Of a stretch of DNA of 64,000 bases, positions 13,581 through 26,649 are shown piece after piece. Origin of the DNA: Acholoe squamosa (Eukaryota > Annelida > Polychaeta > Phyllodocida > Polynoidae); contig OX439044.1 of the NCBI GenBank assembly GCA_949317995.1, forward strand, positions 20,050,641-20,114,640, given 5' to 3'. Under the pieces are notes generated by a model. It had not been told where the DNA came from and made no database searches. It saw nothing but the letters and a program-made list of their open reading frames with translations. Made by a program: the position numbers and the translations under genes. Within the stretch, counting starts at the first letter, position 1. Each line of letters starts with the position of its first letter.

Positions 13581-14230
13581 TGAGCGCCAGAGAGGTGATT
13601 GGTTTGTGTGCCAAATATAGACTTATTGCCATACTTGCTGGTCGGACATGAGCACTCCCTGTTTCTGGTATTTGATGTCAGTAGCCAATATATTCTCGTG
13701 ATGACAACTGATGAGCATCCGGTATATCTCTATCGATATGGACATGGTAAACAGGTCTTCACGGGTGTGTGTGCATTGTGAAATGCCCAATGGTTAGCTT
13801 AAATACAATATGTTTACTTTGCTGTTTAGTATGAAGAAAAAGCGACACTTTGAGTCTGACCCACATTGGTACATTTAATTGCCCCCTACCCCATCCCTTG
13901 GCATCACAATAATTGTATATACTAGTATGGTAACAAGTAATTCCCTGATGAATATAGGCAGGCATTGGTCTATACCATTCTTACGATATCAAGCTAGTCA
14001 GGCAGGAAACTGACGCACATGTTTACAAGTACAATTTTCAAGTTAACACAGGATGGCCCCTTCATTCGGCACACAAGATAAAAATGCGACTTGCAAATTC
14101 CAACCCCACTGATAAAATTATCTAGGATAACCCTGGCTGTTTGATGAGGATGAATATCACTATAAATAGGGTGCATAGTTGAGACTGCAGTTGGTTTACT
14201 CAATATCGGGCTGTTTGTGGTGGCAACCTT
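13581..14230. other. No gene seen
   Basis: AT-rich sequence with short frames only. A TATAAATA word near 14160 has no associated exon. Confidence 0.55.
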
Positions 14231-14960
14231 ATGAGGTGGACCGTGAAACTAGGACACACTCGACTGACTTTTGAGAGGCGGGGAAGGAGCAAAACATGGA
14301 GGAGAGGATGTGGAGAAGGGGCTGGCAGGCTGGAGGCTTGTCACAGGCGGATTATCCCGACGGGCACGCGGCATCGTTACTGCCTGCATCCCGCCAACTG
14401 TGGCGAGGGAACAAGATTCTGAAAAAAAAATGTCTTCTGCTTTCCGAATTTTCGCGCCACAACTTAACCCAGTTAGAACAGCGTTGCAAATAGAAGAGGA
14501 AAAGTGGGGCAATCATAGAAGGTATAATGAAAAGCGCACTTAGGGTAGGGGGGTGCCAGTTTCCATGCCGAAGCACAGAAAATCAAGGAAGCCCAGTTGA
14601 CGATCTGTCTGAGTCGATCGCTTCCGCCTCAGTGGCGATGTCTTCACGGGGATTAGGAGGCCGCGGTCCGGGTAAGCTGCCGGGCTCGGGGCGGTTTCCC
14701 CTGCCCGCCGGGTGGAAGCAGAATGGCTGCTGACAGACCCACGACTGAGAAGTATTTTATTCAAGGGTGTCCCGCAAAATGACAGCAGTTCAAGTCGAGT
14801 TTGTAAAATCTTGGAAGGAGAAAATACGTTCGTGGCTTAAACAAAATTCTCTCATTTTGTGGATACGCACATGTCCCCTCTTTTCCTATACTACTTCATG
14901 GAGGAAACTGAACCCTGATTTTCCCGCGTGTCCGGACCGCGCCTTGTGCCCTTGTTTCCA
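14231..14960. promoter_or_regulatory. Pair of CpG-rich islets with E2F-like sites
   Basis: Two CpG-rich patches (about 14231-14465 and 14590-14960). TTTTCGCGCCA (14449-14459) and TTTTCCCGCG (14919-14928) are good E2F/DP-type matches. Frames of up to 90 codons overlap on both strands, as expected from base composition. ATGACGAAAGGTAGG near 14973 contains a weak splice-donor-like GGTAGG. Confidence 0.35.
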
Positions 14961-15398
14961 AGGGAGGCCTAAGATGACGAAAGGTAGGCGCAGTATATAT
15001 GCGAAAATAGTTTTTTTCATAACTGTATCATTCTTTTTCAATCATTCCAGTACCAACCGTGTATACAGCTTAGGTAAAACATGATTATAACCTGTAACTA
15101 TTTACTGAGTAGAGTGACATTTCCCCTTTCACAACCGAGAGTATAATTATTGCACTGCCGGTAGTAGTGATATTGAACACGCAAATGTTAAAATTGAATT
15201 CAAAGAAAATGCTGGTTCACAAATATCACTCCAACCGATAGCGTGTAGGCTATTCAAGACGCAAAGTACCCTTGATAGATTCTACTCAGAGGTGCTATAT
15301 ATTTATTTACCACGCTGCCTTAGATCTTTAGCCTATACCCATATAGTAGTCTTGTAACAATAATTAAAGGCATACCACTCAGTCTATAAAAACACCAG

Positions 15399-15470
15399 AT
15401 GGACAACGATCAGCAATACAGTGAAAGTGTGTATGACCTGAGTACACCTTTCTTACCACCCATTGTACAG
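15399..15470 (+). CDS. Weak candidate first coding exon (24 codons, then GTAAGT)
   Basis: An ATG at 15399 opens 24 codons beginning MDNDQQYSESVYDLSTP and ending at ACAG, followed at once by a strong consensus donor GTAAGTG (15471-15477). An in-frame stop lies just upstream (15387-15389), so this would be a first coding exon. A TATAAAA word at 15385-15391 precedes it, but only 14 bases before the ATG; a TATA-directed start near 15415 would fall after this ATG, which argues against pairing the two. Without splicing the frame stops after 43 codons. I do not recognise the peptide and cannot identify a second exon, so this may be chance. Confidence 0.15.
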
Positions 15471-15479
15471 GTAAGTGTA

Positions 15480-17479
15480 TATGGCAGGTGTTATAGCAGC
15501 TCTGGGCATTGTTACCTACCTCTCAGCTGATCGCCTCACCATCGTCTGAGTGTCAATTATGTTACAACCTACCTGAAATCACCTCAGCCAGACCAGTCAA
15601 CGAGACAAAAGCTGAAGAAAGGGCCTGAAATGGAGTAAGTCTGACACAGTGTGCGACGACCAGGGGCATTCTGAGTCTTCAATCCTACCCCAAAGGGACG
15701 CGTGGAGGGACAAAGAAGGTAAAACACCCATATCTAACTCTATAGTATAGGCTGTAGTGTGGCTATAGGGATTTGGCATTTCAGACTTTCAGAGGTCAGA
15801 TCTTTGACCCGGGGGAGGACTGACTAAAGAGAGCACTTTTCCTGTGGAGGAGACTGATACTGCAGTCTAGTAGTAGGGGCGGTGCCAGGGTGGTAGGGGG
15901 TAGAAAGGTGGTATGGGTAAGGCAGGGGGTGACTCTCTGGGGTTTAAGTGTAGGGGCTGAACCTTCAATTAGTGGTGAGCCCTGGGGTGGAACCACCCTG
16001 TGCAGTAGCCACGCCCCACACCTGTTAACATAGGGACCTTGGCCAACCCTCACTGAGGTCTCTATTTGGATACCAGAGGTGCACAATCACTATAACGTAC
16101 ACTACTATAACTTACACCTCAGTCAAATTTCAACATTTACCTATTACATCTGACAATGTGATTTCTCTTCCCGCTTGAGTAATAACTTTTTTCCCCATCT
16201 ATCAGTAAATCTCTATTCCTGTGCAAGAAGCGACCCTTGCATCTCAAAGTTACACTTGGCTCTCAGGCCAGAATTTCTTCCTCAGTGCCAATTACTGTCT
16301 CATCACTTTCACCCTCATCATGTCATTTCATTGAAGACATCGATTTTGCTACAGTGCATGGATTTTAATTGCATATACATGTTCTGGATCCTTCATATAT
16401 ATACAATGATAAGCTCGTGTAACCAATTCTCTTCCAGAATTTAAGGACTTTCTCGATGTGTCTAGCTTTATTGAAGAGGGGATATCTGCACTACCATTAT
16501 GTATCCCTGAATATTGACACTGTTGCCTTCTGTTCTGGACCTGGGGCGATCCACAGGGGGCTGAGAGGGGGCTGAAGAGCTGACATCCAGGGGGCTGACC
16601 GGTACATTGTACCTGACCATCCTCCGCATGATGGCCTCACCTGAGAGATCACGGACACCTGTAATTTACAGGTGGTCGATGAGAGCAAGGTGAAAGGAAG
16701 GATGAGTGGGAGCTTCAGGGAAGGATAGCGATGACACGATTTGGGTGATCTAGATTAGAGAGATGCAAAGTGGGAAGCTGTGGTAGACAGGAGTGGTGGA
16801 GACAGTGTTTCTTGGAGAAAATTGTCTGTAGTATCCTTCTATCAGCTGTCTATAGACTGAAATAAGGGCTGTGCGCAGTTCTATTCATGGGTAATTGGCC
16901 ATTGAGTGGGGATCAAACAGTACCGGTGTGGACCTCAGAAATCTACCTGAAAGTATCATGGTGTCACTGCAACTAAATTATTTGATTTATCACAAATATA
17001 TGCATATCCAATGATCTGATAGGCATTCATTCATAGAGGGATCTCGCGTATGATACAGAATGAAACTACCCCTGTACCCCACAGGGTGCCTGGGACCATG
17101 TGGCTATGGTCAGCTGAGGGGAGAGGGTAGCCTAGGATGTGTTGTTTGACCCCGCTAAGTTTATGTTTGGGGGGTACCTTGTCCACAAATAGATCACTTA
17201 GTAGAACTGCGTGACAGGCTTATTTGTTGTTGCTTTTGATGATGGAAGGAGTACTCACGTTGTAAATGTTGATGTTTTACGCGTGTGTACTATCATCAGA
17301 TATCGACAGATCAGCGTCAGAGCCAAGTTGTTCAGGGAATTAATCTTCATAAAGACCATTGTCCACTTAGCCCTAGTCGTGCGATTAGGCCATACAAACC
17401 CTATATAGAAATCTGGCGAATGAGGCGTGGTAGACTATATTGGTATTCAGAATGTAATATAGTCCAAAAGCTAGACTCT
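15480..17479. other. No gene seen
   Basis: Mixed sequence. Three GGGGGCTGA words lie at about 16550-16610. Frames up to 96 codons (15796-16086, minus) have no recognisable domain or splice context. Confidence 0.55.
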
Positions 17480-17646
17480 CAGTGTCGGTTCCAGGATATG
17501 GGAAAGGAGGGGGCGCGATCCAAAAGGAGGGGGTGCACCCCCTATCTTTAGGCAAATTTTGGGATCCAAAATATGTAGTTAAACTCTTAAGTACTAGGAA
17601 AAATGGGTGTGCGCGCGCCCCCGCGTCCCCTCTTAATCCGCCACTG
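17480..17646 (+). mobile_element. hAT-like MITE, family B, copy 1 (167 bp)
   Basis: The left end is CAGTGTCGGTTCCAGGA and the right end TAATCCGCCACTG, imperfect versions of the CAGTGGCGGATCCAG terminus common to short hAT-type elements in animals. The interior has GGAGGGGGTGCACCCCC and AACTCTTAAGTACTA, both shared in inverted orientation with 31936-32088. Flanks TAGACTCT and TGAGACTG share AGACT, a possible decayed 8-bp target duplication. Not coding. Confidence 0.75.
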
Positions 17647-20600
17647 TGAGACTGTGATTAGAATTACGTCATATATAGCCGTTGCCAATAGGGTAAGTTA
17701 CAGATGTTGATCTCCTCTATATACAGGCCTCTGTGGGCAAACAATCCAATGTACTGAATTGACCTCCGTGTAAGCTGACTGTGCCTCACTTTTCTGAAAA
17801 ATATACACACATTGGCATTTTATCTATAGGTCGTGTTCTACATGTTAAATCATGCAATTCATTTACTAATGAGACACATATAATGTATAGGGGTAAATCA
17901 TATAATTATTAAACAATGCCCCATCTGATACATTCTTATATTTTGAGAAGTTCCTACTTATCTTGTAGCTACCTAACCACGCGTAGGTCACATTTGCCCA
18001 CAGCCACCCACCATGTAACGATGTCATATCAGGGGCCTATTATAAAATGTAGTTTACACTTAAGCATTTCTAATATAATTGTGTGTAGTTATTATTCGTA
18101 GTGAATGTACTTGACCATAGTTTACCACCCTGTACCCTATTGACACCTACAAAGAGCTTACGTTATTGAAGTGGTCCACTCAAGTAGGCCTTATTAGTAT
18201 AGATAACAGTACTACCCAACAGGATAAGCTATAGTCCATTCATGATATAATTATTCTTTATCTGGGCTGCATGTAGGGTGAAATTACTCAGTCACTTGCT
18301 ATCAAGACAGCCATATCCATTAGTCCGTGGTTTGATATACCATATTTAAATTTTATATAAAAAACAACAACAACAAAAACACAAAAGAAAACACATCATA
18401 TTGAGAGCCCTCCCCCGCTCCCACTCTACCCACCAATGATAATATGGCTTCCCTAGCCCACTTAAAAGGGTCTACTTCTACTCTTTCCTATCCCCTCAGG
18501 ATGTGTGTGGTGCAGATATGCACGGGCATTGACACATTCCTCTGTGATTTGTGTAATGTAATTCTTGCCATGAATACGACCTTAGCTGTTGAAATGGCGT
18601 TAAACATCTATTACTCACTCACTCATGATAATATGGAATGTAGCACTGTACAAGGGCCAAAAGATGGGATGGGAAAATGCTTCCAAAGATAGTGGTTACC
18701 TTCCCTTCTAACACTAACAGTCTAGTGATGGGGTCTGACTTAGGATGAGCCCAACATTGTGTAAAAGAGACAGTGCAAAAGTCCCGAACAAGTGTTGACT
18801 GGCTAACATTTTGAGCTTATTTACTACTTTTACTGCATATTACAGAGTCAAAGGATAAGTAATTCATTAGATATGGCTTTGGAAATGGTAAATATAAATA
18901 AATCAGATTTGATGTAAATTCTGGTGTTTGTATAGTTTGCACTAATATGGATTTGGCAACTGAGGACGGAAATTAACAATTCTAGGGTAATATGGGTATC
19001 TCAAAATTGAGAGCCTGCATAAAAAAACGGATGTTATCTTTTTAATTATATAGGTCAAAATACATAGTAGTGTCAAAAAATTGTTGCACAGTGATAATTT
19101 ATTTGCAAAGACTTTTGTTTTGTTTGAGAAAAGATAGCAAGACCAATAGATAAGAATTAAGGTTTAGTTGCCAACACATTCCATGTGGTCATGTCGACAT
19201 TTTTTTTTCTATATATCTACTTCAACGTTGGAGCGGAGAAATTCACAATATATGTAGCTTTCAATTGGCACAGATTTCATAGCAAAGCTCGCATTGTGAG
19301 ATTTGAACCAATGTCAAAAGGTAATAAGTATGAATATCAGGATGCAAAATACCGTGGGTTTGCGTGCCAATGCATGGGAGACATAATCATTTTAGTCTTA
19401 TGGTGGAATAAATTTGAAATTTATCAACGATGGAGATCTATGCTGGCCCTCTGTAACAAAATAGAATAGTTTGACTAATGTGAGTAATCAATTGAAATTA
19501 TGAAAAGGAAGGCACTTTGATAAAGAAGATGGGTATTTAGGTGGATCCCCTAAAAACGTGCAAAGCGGGGAGAAAGTGGATAGGCCTACTCAGCCGAAGC
19601 TTTGGGCAACATAAAAAGAACGGAGACAGCTCTAGCTGTTAGCCATAATATTTTGAGACTTTGTCTATACTCACTCTCACCATCACAATACTTCAACTTT
19701 TGTTCCTCAATATTCCTGACCGTACACAGCCAGGTGAGACGAGTTAATTTTTGTGATGAATATTCCCAATATGTGCATACGGCAGCTGGTTCTTTCCTAC
19801 CAGACCCACCTCCCCATTAAACCCTAAATGAGCCTCCCTGCTGACTTCTCCCCCCTTACATACTCTTACCCATTATCTCATAAGCAATATAAGTAGTGAG
19901 AATACTCTATAAGTACACCAGCGCCAACCTATGAGGCACCCTAAAAGGGAACAATTTCTGGGGGCATTTCCCAACGGTTTGGTCCCCCACTGAGGACGCT
20001 TAGTACGGAATAATTTGAGCAAACCGATGGCTGAGTTGTGCTCAGGGAGGGGGTCTGTCCCTGCCTGTGTCTGCGCCAAGTGGAGCCTCAAACCTGAAGC
20101 TCAATAAGTTGACAAAGAGGCAGTGGTCACATTGTGGTATTGAGACTATTAGACGGGGCCTCTGCTTGGGGCTGCTGCTTTGAAGTTGACACTGACTGGT
20201 CATAGAAAGGAGGAGGGTGGGATTGGGTTTGTGGGATGAGGATGCGGATTGGAGGGGATGGGGTCTAAGCTTGCCATGTGATCTGAGTTCTGATCAAATT
20301 CAACTAGGATTATTAGGTGTGTAATCAACTGACAATCCACCCAAACGCCGCCCTTTTGTTCCAGCTGTGACACAATTGGGTTAAGGGGATGTAGATGCTG
20401 GTACATGAGTAGGATGTTGGTACTAGCAAGGAGCTTAGAATCCTTGGTACAAGTACCTGCCTGTTCTCTGCTCTGTTTTGCGCTGCAAGCAAGATCCTTT
20501 TTATAGAACAGAACCTGCAAGGACGAGTGCATACCAAAATAAATGGGTATTGCCTAGCCCATCTTAAAAAGGCCTGTATCTCCACTTCTCTACATCTGCT

Positions 20601-21024
20601 GCATATATGCACCGACACAAACACAAAAAACAACGTACATTGTATGTCTAATGTTTCTTTCTAGCAATGGATAAGTAGCTGTGGCAATGGCATTCAACGA
20701 CAATTGCTCACGCATTAAAAAAAACAACCTATGCAGGCTGGGGCAATTCACAGATTTCCACACCTTTGGGATATTTTGCAGTACCTATCAAATAAGACAG
20801 GCACCCCTAAATATAGCAGGTACAATGTACTGCCAAATATGGCATATGGCACTGAATACTGGAGATTCCCCTTGCAAAATATGGCATGCGTCCTTAAAAT
20901 TAGCAGAGGATATGACAGATATGACTTATTTGGTGATGTTTATATGTCAACTGATTGAGCATTTTCTTGGTAATGCACCAAATTAGACACCAGAGGACCT
21001 GCAATGGCATAGATGGGACAATAT
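17647..21024. other. AT-rich stretch, no gene seen
   Basis: Long AT-rich region with an A-rich CAACAACAACAA patch at 18361-18390. Open frames such as 19185-19469 and 20200-20633 lack recognisable domains, and overlapping frames weaken each other. No RNA gene recognised. Confidence 0.55.
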
Positions 21025-21043
21025 AGAGAGAGTAGGGAGAGAA

Positions 21044-21085
<42 letters not shown>
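21025..21085. repeat. (GA)n microsatellite
   Basis: Nearly pure GA dinucleotides with a few interruptions. Minus-strand Ser/Leu-rich frames here are repeat translations. Confidence 0.95.
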
Positions 21086-21086
<1 letters not shown>

Positions 21087-21539
21087 AATAATTCTATTAA
21101 CAGCATATTGAGTTATGAGTGAGGCTGTGAAGGTATAAAGGAAGTAGTATATAAAAGGAGGACTTTGCAGCAGGTTGTGATGTGCGAGGACATTGCAAAA
21201 ATCCCACATCCTTATTATCCTTTATCATAAAGGATACATCGTCGCCTCAGTGCAACAAGGTTGTAACTGACATTTTGACAAAATTGAGGTTTTTTTTTCC
21301 TGTTTAAACATCCATTGACCCTCATCTTCCTACTATGGATGTATTGAAGCTCTGCCTAGAATATGTGTACCCCCAGGCCCCAGTGCTTGTGTCAACTGTG
21401 TGCTGTAGTATTAAATTGTACCACTTCTTTTGCCTCTCCTGCAAAACTTGAAAAATGCAGATACGGCCTTGATGCTCTGAGGCAAAGATATGCCATAGGC
21501 ATTCGGAAACTAGGAAGAAGCCTGAAACTGAAGATTGAA

Positions 21540-21760
21540 TCTGGGGCGGCGTGATGGGGAGACGCGGCCGCGGCTGCTGCTGGGAGGACACAGGAAGGAA
21601 AGGGAGGGGTGGACGTGGCCGCATTATGCGTTTCCGCGTTTCCGCCGGATTAACCGGGCCCTGTCCGGATGGTGGCGGGCGCCCAACGCGTCACGCCGGG
21701 CCGCCTTTCACCACCGCCTCCCGGGCGTAAAGCCTCACCCCCCAAACGCATAGCAGTCAA
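21540..21760. promoter_or_regulatory. CpG-rich islet
   Basis: Dense CpG stretch (GACGCGGCCGCGGC; GCGTTTCCGCGTTTCCGCCG) with GGATTAACCGGGCC. It resembles an unmethylated regulatory islet, though no start site or donor is evident. Confidence 0.35.
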
Positions 21761-22084
21761 AAGGAAGACACCTCCCTCTATAAGAAACCCCTACCCCAAA
21801 CCAACACTTTCCCCTTTTCTTTCCACAAGCATACAAAAAAGAGAGATGGAAAATCTTCTCTCCGTTCTCCCACACCCGGAGCTTCATCCTTCCTCCACAA
21901 ACCATGGAGGGCCCGAAAAGATTTTAACCCCTTGATCACCACATGATGTCATAAATCAATGAATTTATTAATTCGACGCTGCAGTGGAGCATCATGCCAT
22001 GTGGGAATGTGCAGCTATCTTGTGTGGTTGACACAATGTCTGAATCCAGTCATGACGAGTAGACTCACATTGGCTGTATTCGTG

Positions 22085-23347
22085 CATCATCAGGACCAAT
22101 GAGTACTAGTATTATGTATATTATTAAGGTACTTTGGTGGACTTAAGCGTTAAGGAAGTGAAGTACCAGTAAGGCTTTCTCATCACCATAGAAACTGACT
22201 TTCAGGCTGATTGGTTCCCAGTAGTATTGCAGGAACTGTGGACAAAGACACCCCTGGCTCCTTCCAGCAGCATTCCTGGTAACCATTTCAGTGAATTTGT
22301 TACAGAAGCTTTTTATCACTATCTTTGTAGGGGTTATTTCACTATATTGCAGTACTACTTTTTCAAATTAAATGTTTTTCATCCTCTAGATACAAACCTA
22401 TCACCGTTAAGTAATGAAATAAGATTCATGGTCCTGCTTAAGAAAGGTTTAAGCAATAGCTCATATGAGCCCCAGCGAGGTAAATCCATTTGCTGCCAAG
22501 TATTCAGATGCTAGGCCTGTTTATAAGGCTTCACAGAAAGCCTAGAACGATGTGGGAAAGGCAGGGGACAGATTCCTTGAAGGCAATGGATTTCACGGCA
22601 GGAGAGGGACTGCATGCACATGGGTGCACACCTAGGGACAATCCTATCATGTTGTGCTGTGGCTCATCCTGTTTATGCTTGCTGCTTTGCTTCCTGAGTC
22701 TACCCTCTCATCAACAAGGGGAAGACATGTGTACATATGGAGGATGGTCTAATAGCCAGAATTCCTAAATGATAGATGATGTGAGCAATGCCCTTTTCTA
22801 GAAGAGACTGAAATAAGGTAAACAGCATGGTATATATATGTTACATTTCTTCAGCCACCTTTCCAGCATTTTATGGCAGCAGTGCTTTCTTGAGGAAGGG
22901 GGGGTGTTTCTAAATTTCCTTAGTCTTTACAGAACAGAGGTGAAGTCAGTTCTTCACCTCTCTGTTATATGTACCGGTACCTAATACCAATACATGTAAT
23001 CCGATAGACGGCTATATTAACAGCATACCAGTACATCTGGCCCATCCTTGAAATCAAAACCTATTTTGTGACCATTAAACCTTAATTCCCTTGGGGATGT
23101 ACACATCTTTACTCAGGATCAAAGCCCAGAGCTGTATATCTTTAAGAACATTTATGTGGTTACACTTCATAGTACAGGCTAGAATAGTCTCCTTTGTGTA
23201 GCTCTTTTCTATTGCTTAGGTCACGTGCTTCACTTAAAGAGCGATTATATTTAGAATATCTATAAGATAGAAGTACCTCAATGTATGGGAAGGTCAGAGA
23301 AATCAAATTAGAACATCAGCCATTGGTTGCAGAATCTATATCATAAT
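22085..23347 (+). repeat. 1.26-kb tandem duplication, unit 1
   Basis: The sequence from CATCATCAGGACC at 22085 to TAAT at 23347 is repeated immediately downstream with very few differences. Each unit holds an inner inverted repeat (ACAGAGGTGAAG ... CTTCACCTCTCTGT) and a 92-codon open frame (22490-22768 here). The frame survives in unit 2 with a handful of changes, but near-identity alone explains that. No transposon ends were recognised. Confidence 0.9.
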
Positions 23348-24614
23348 CATCATCAGGACCAATGAGTACTAGTATTGTGTATATTATTAAGGTACTTTGG
23401 TGGACTTAAGTGTTAAGGGAGTGAAGTACCAGTAAGGCTTTCTCATCACCATAGAAACTGACTTTCAGGCTGATTGGTTCCCAGTAGTATTGCAGGAACT
23501 GTGGACAATGACACCCCTGGCTCCTTCCAGCAGCATTCCTGGTAACCATTTCAGTGAATTTGTTACAGAAGCTTTTTTATCACTATCTTTGTAGGGGTTA
23601 TTTCACTATATTGCAGTATTACTTTTTCAAATTAAATGTTTTTCATCCTCTAGATACAAACCTATCACCGTTAAGTAATGAAATAAGATTCATGGTCCTG
23701 CTTAAGAAAGGTTTAAGCAATAGCTCATATGAGCCCCAGCGAGGTAAATCCATTTGCTGCCAAGTATTCAGATGCTAGGCCTGTTTATAAGGCTTCCCGG
23801 AAAGCCTAGAACGATGTGGGAAAGGCAGGGGACAGGTTCCTTGAAGGCAATGGATTTCACGGCAGGAGAGGGACTGCATGCACATGGGTGCACACCTAGG
23901 GACAATCCTATCATGTTGTGCTGTGGCTCATCCTGGTTATGCTTGCTGCTTTGCTTCCTGAGTCTACCCTCTCATCAACAAGGGGAAGACATGTGTACAT
24001 ATGGAGGATGGTCTAATAGCCAGAATTCCTAAATGATAGATGATGTGAGCAATGCCCTTTTCTAGAAGAGATTGAAATAAGGTAAACAGCATGGTATATA
24101 TATGTTACATTTCTTCAGCCACCTTTCCAGCATTTTATGGCAGCAGTGCTTTCTTGAGGAGGGGGGGGGGTGTTTCTTAATTTCCTTAGTCGTTATAGAA
24201 CAGAGGTGAAGTCAGTTCTTCACCTCTCTGTTATATGTACCGGTACCTAATACCAATACATGTAATCCGATAGACGGCTATATTAACAACATACCAGTAC
24301 ATCTGGCCCATCCTTGAAATCCAAACCCTATTCTGTGACCATTAAACCTTAATTCCCTTGGGGATGTACACATCTTTACTCAGGATCAAAGCCCAGAGCT
24401 GTATATCTTTAAGAACATTTATGTGGTTACACTTCATAGTACAGGCTAGAATAGTCTCCTTTGTGTAGCTCTTTTCTATTGCTTAGGTCACGTGCTTCAC
24501 TTAAAGAGCGATTGTATTTAGAATATCTATAAGATAGAAGTACCTCAATGTATGGGAAGGTCAGAGAAATCAAATTAGAACACCAGCCATTGGTTGCAGA
24601 ATCTATATCGTAAT
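23348..24614 (+). repeat. 1.26-kb tandem duplication, unit 2
   Basis: Near-identical to 22085-23347, with a net 4-bp length gain. An extra T in a T-run near 23575 shifts the start of the upstream short frame, and the G-run near 24162 is longer. The junction at 23348 joins TAAT to CATCATCAGG; unit 2 instead ends into TAAAAATACC, which locates the breakpoint. High similarity implies a recent duplication or ongoing gene conversion. Confidence 0.9.
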
Positions 24615-25369
24615 TAAAAATACCCACTTTCACTAAGTTCCCCATCCCACTGTCCCTTGCTCAAAGTTGCTCTCATAATAGTTCAGTATACACTTGTAAG
24701 TAGTATGACATATAGATTGGTGAACGAGCAAACAAACCCCATATCATACACTAAATACCCCTGTTATATTACTATAATATACAAAGGGCCGCCTGGGATT
24801 CTTACTAATGGTCAGTATAGTGCTTAATGTCAAGGAGGATTAGAGGGATTAAGTATCGACTCGACACCTCTTGATTTGGCCTAGTGACGCCATGTAGCGT
24901 CATATGGTGTAATAGACAGAAGGTGGAGGATGGAGAGGGTCTATGCCTCAGGGTGATGTGGTTGACAGCAGGGGTGAGGCCCCTGGAGGGTGGGGAGCTG
25001 GTGTCACCACCTTAATCCCCCCAGGGCTGAGTGTATACCCCTCTACATAACAGGGATTATGGGACTCCTATTATCAGTGTGTTTGGGGGCTAGTAGTTTA
25101 TCCACATCAACCAATGCAAGCGATCATTTTCACTTAAGCTATTTAGCTCTGGCACTCCAGTTTCTAACTCTTGCATTTAATGTTATCTGTAGCAAAGTCG
25201 CCTTGGTGGTATGGTTTCATTCTTAGTATCACATTGCCTAGATGAGATTAATTACTTTGGCGTTTGATTGTGGAGGAGTATCCGTATTTTTTATCTTTCT
25301 ATAGCCATCAAGAGTAAATGTAAACAGAATGTGAGATTTATATTTAAGTAGCACATATATTACATACAT
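24615..25369. other. No gene seen
   Basis: AT-rich flank of the duplication. The 78-codon frame at 24990-25226 has no recognisable feature. Confidence 0.55.
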
Positions 25370-25892
25370 CAGGCGGCGTGGGACTATATTGTTTGACGTG
25401 CGGACTAATCCGCAGAAAATGGTTAAATCGCGCGTCGCCTCTCGTGTTTCCAAGGTTACCTAATCTTTCACCTTGATTTGCTTTGGCGGCCATGTTTGTC
25501 GGGCGCATGCGCGGTGACCCCACCGTATCACTGTCACCTTCCCGGATGGAGTCTCGTCATCGAGCTCGCCAATTCTAAGGAAAGGTGCTAGCCCGGAAAA
25601 GGGTGTTTTCGTGGCCAGAATTTGGTTGTCTGCTTTGCTTGTGTTCAGAATTGCAAATCCCCTCCCTTGCGACTGCGCCTTCTTTGGGTGAGGATAGCTT
25701 TTCGGTAGGGAATCTACATGGAAATGAACATGTAATGGCGGCTGGGGGAATTATCAGCCCCGCGTCGCTGGCTCTCACTGAGCAGACGACTTTTTGGAGC
25801 GGAAAGCGCGAGAAGGGCCCGGGCCGTCATTTGCAAGTCAAAATGAGGCGTCAGTGACGCCCACTGCTTGAGCCAGTCCATTAGCTGTAAGT
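25370..25892 (+). promoter_or_regulatory. Promoter-like CpG islet: YY1, NRF1, GCAGACGAC, then a splice donor
   Basis: One of the best promoter-like segments. In order it has GACTAATCCGC, TTTCACCTTGATTTG, a YY1-like GGCGGCCATGTT (25485-25496), a perfect NRF1 palindrome GCGCATGCGC (25503-25512), the recurrent GCAGACGAC (25782-25790) beside GCGGAAAGCGCG, and CTGTAAGTAT, whose GTAAGT donor is at 25887-25892. A 91-codon plus frame (25585-25857) stops before the donor, so any exon ending at 25886 would be 5' untranslated or use another frame. The arrangement suggests a plus-strand start site; no downstream exon was recognised. Confidence 0.45.
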
Positions 25893-26640
25893 ATATGGAA
25901 TAAGGAGGCGATGAGAGAGGGCGTCAAAGTATACGTGACATAATGTGATGAGTTGTGTACGTCCCCTATTCAAAGGACAGTAGAATGTCGCATTCATAAA
26001 GATGTCCCTTTTCCCATGGCAAATGGATGGGTTCTCGCCTGATAGGAATTATGATTAGAATTTCATTAGAGGTATGATTGTGGGATTTGTTTACTAAAGT
26101 AGCAAATGCAATTATATAAATGTACAATGGATCAGTGTCATTTACATGATTATTATTATTATTATATCTATAGTTCCCTGCATTTTCTATATATGCACAC
26201 CAGTCATACAAAGTGTGAACGTGTCAAAATGAATCTTTGTTTGAGTACAACCCATATACTGTGGAACACACTGGCCATTAATGGACAAGTCATTTGCCAT
26301 TCTCAACTGGAAAGTCAAATGACCTGAGTCTACTACAGTTCACAATAGAGCTTCTGGGCTAAACGGTTGGTAGAATCATGAGGTTTACAGAAAACAAATT
26401 TAAAGAAAGATAAAGAAACAGGTCACAATCGGGCCGTGCAGGCCTGTATATTATCCTCGATAGAAAACCATTTCATGATATCGTTTCATGGCTTGTTATC
26501 AGAACCACCCCTGCTGCCAACATGACACAACAGCAAAGGAGATAGGGTCACAAAGAACAACAACTAGTTCATTCAGGCCCAATGCAGTTGAATTATGAAA
26601 CAGAAACCCCATGGTTGAATAGAACTGATACCCTCATTAT
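25893..26640. other. No gene seen
   Basis: AT-rich sequence with a short TTA/ATT repeat at 26148-26166. If 25887 is a real donor this would be intron. Confidence 0.55.
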
Positions 26641-26649
26641 GCTATCAAC

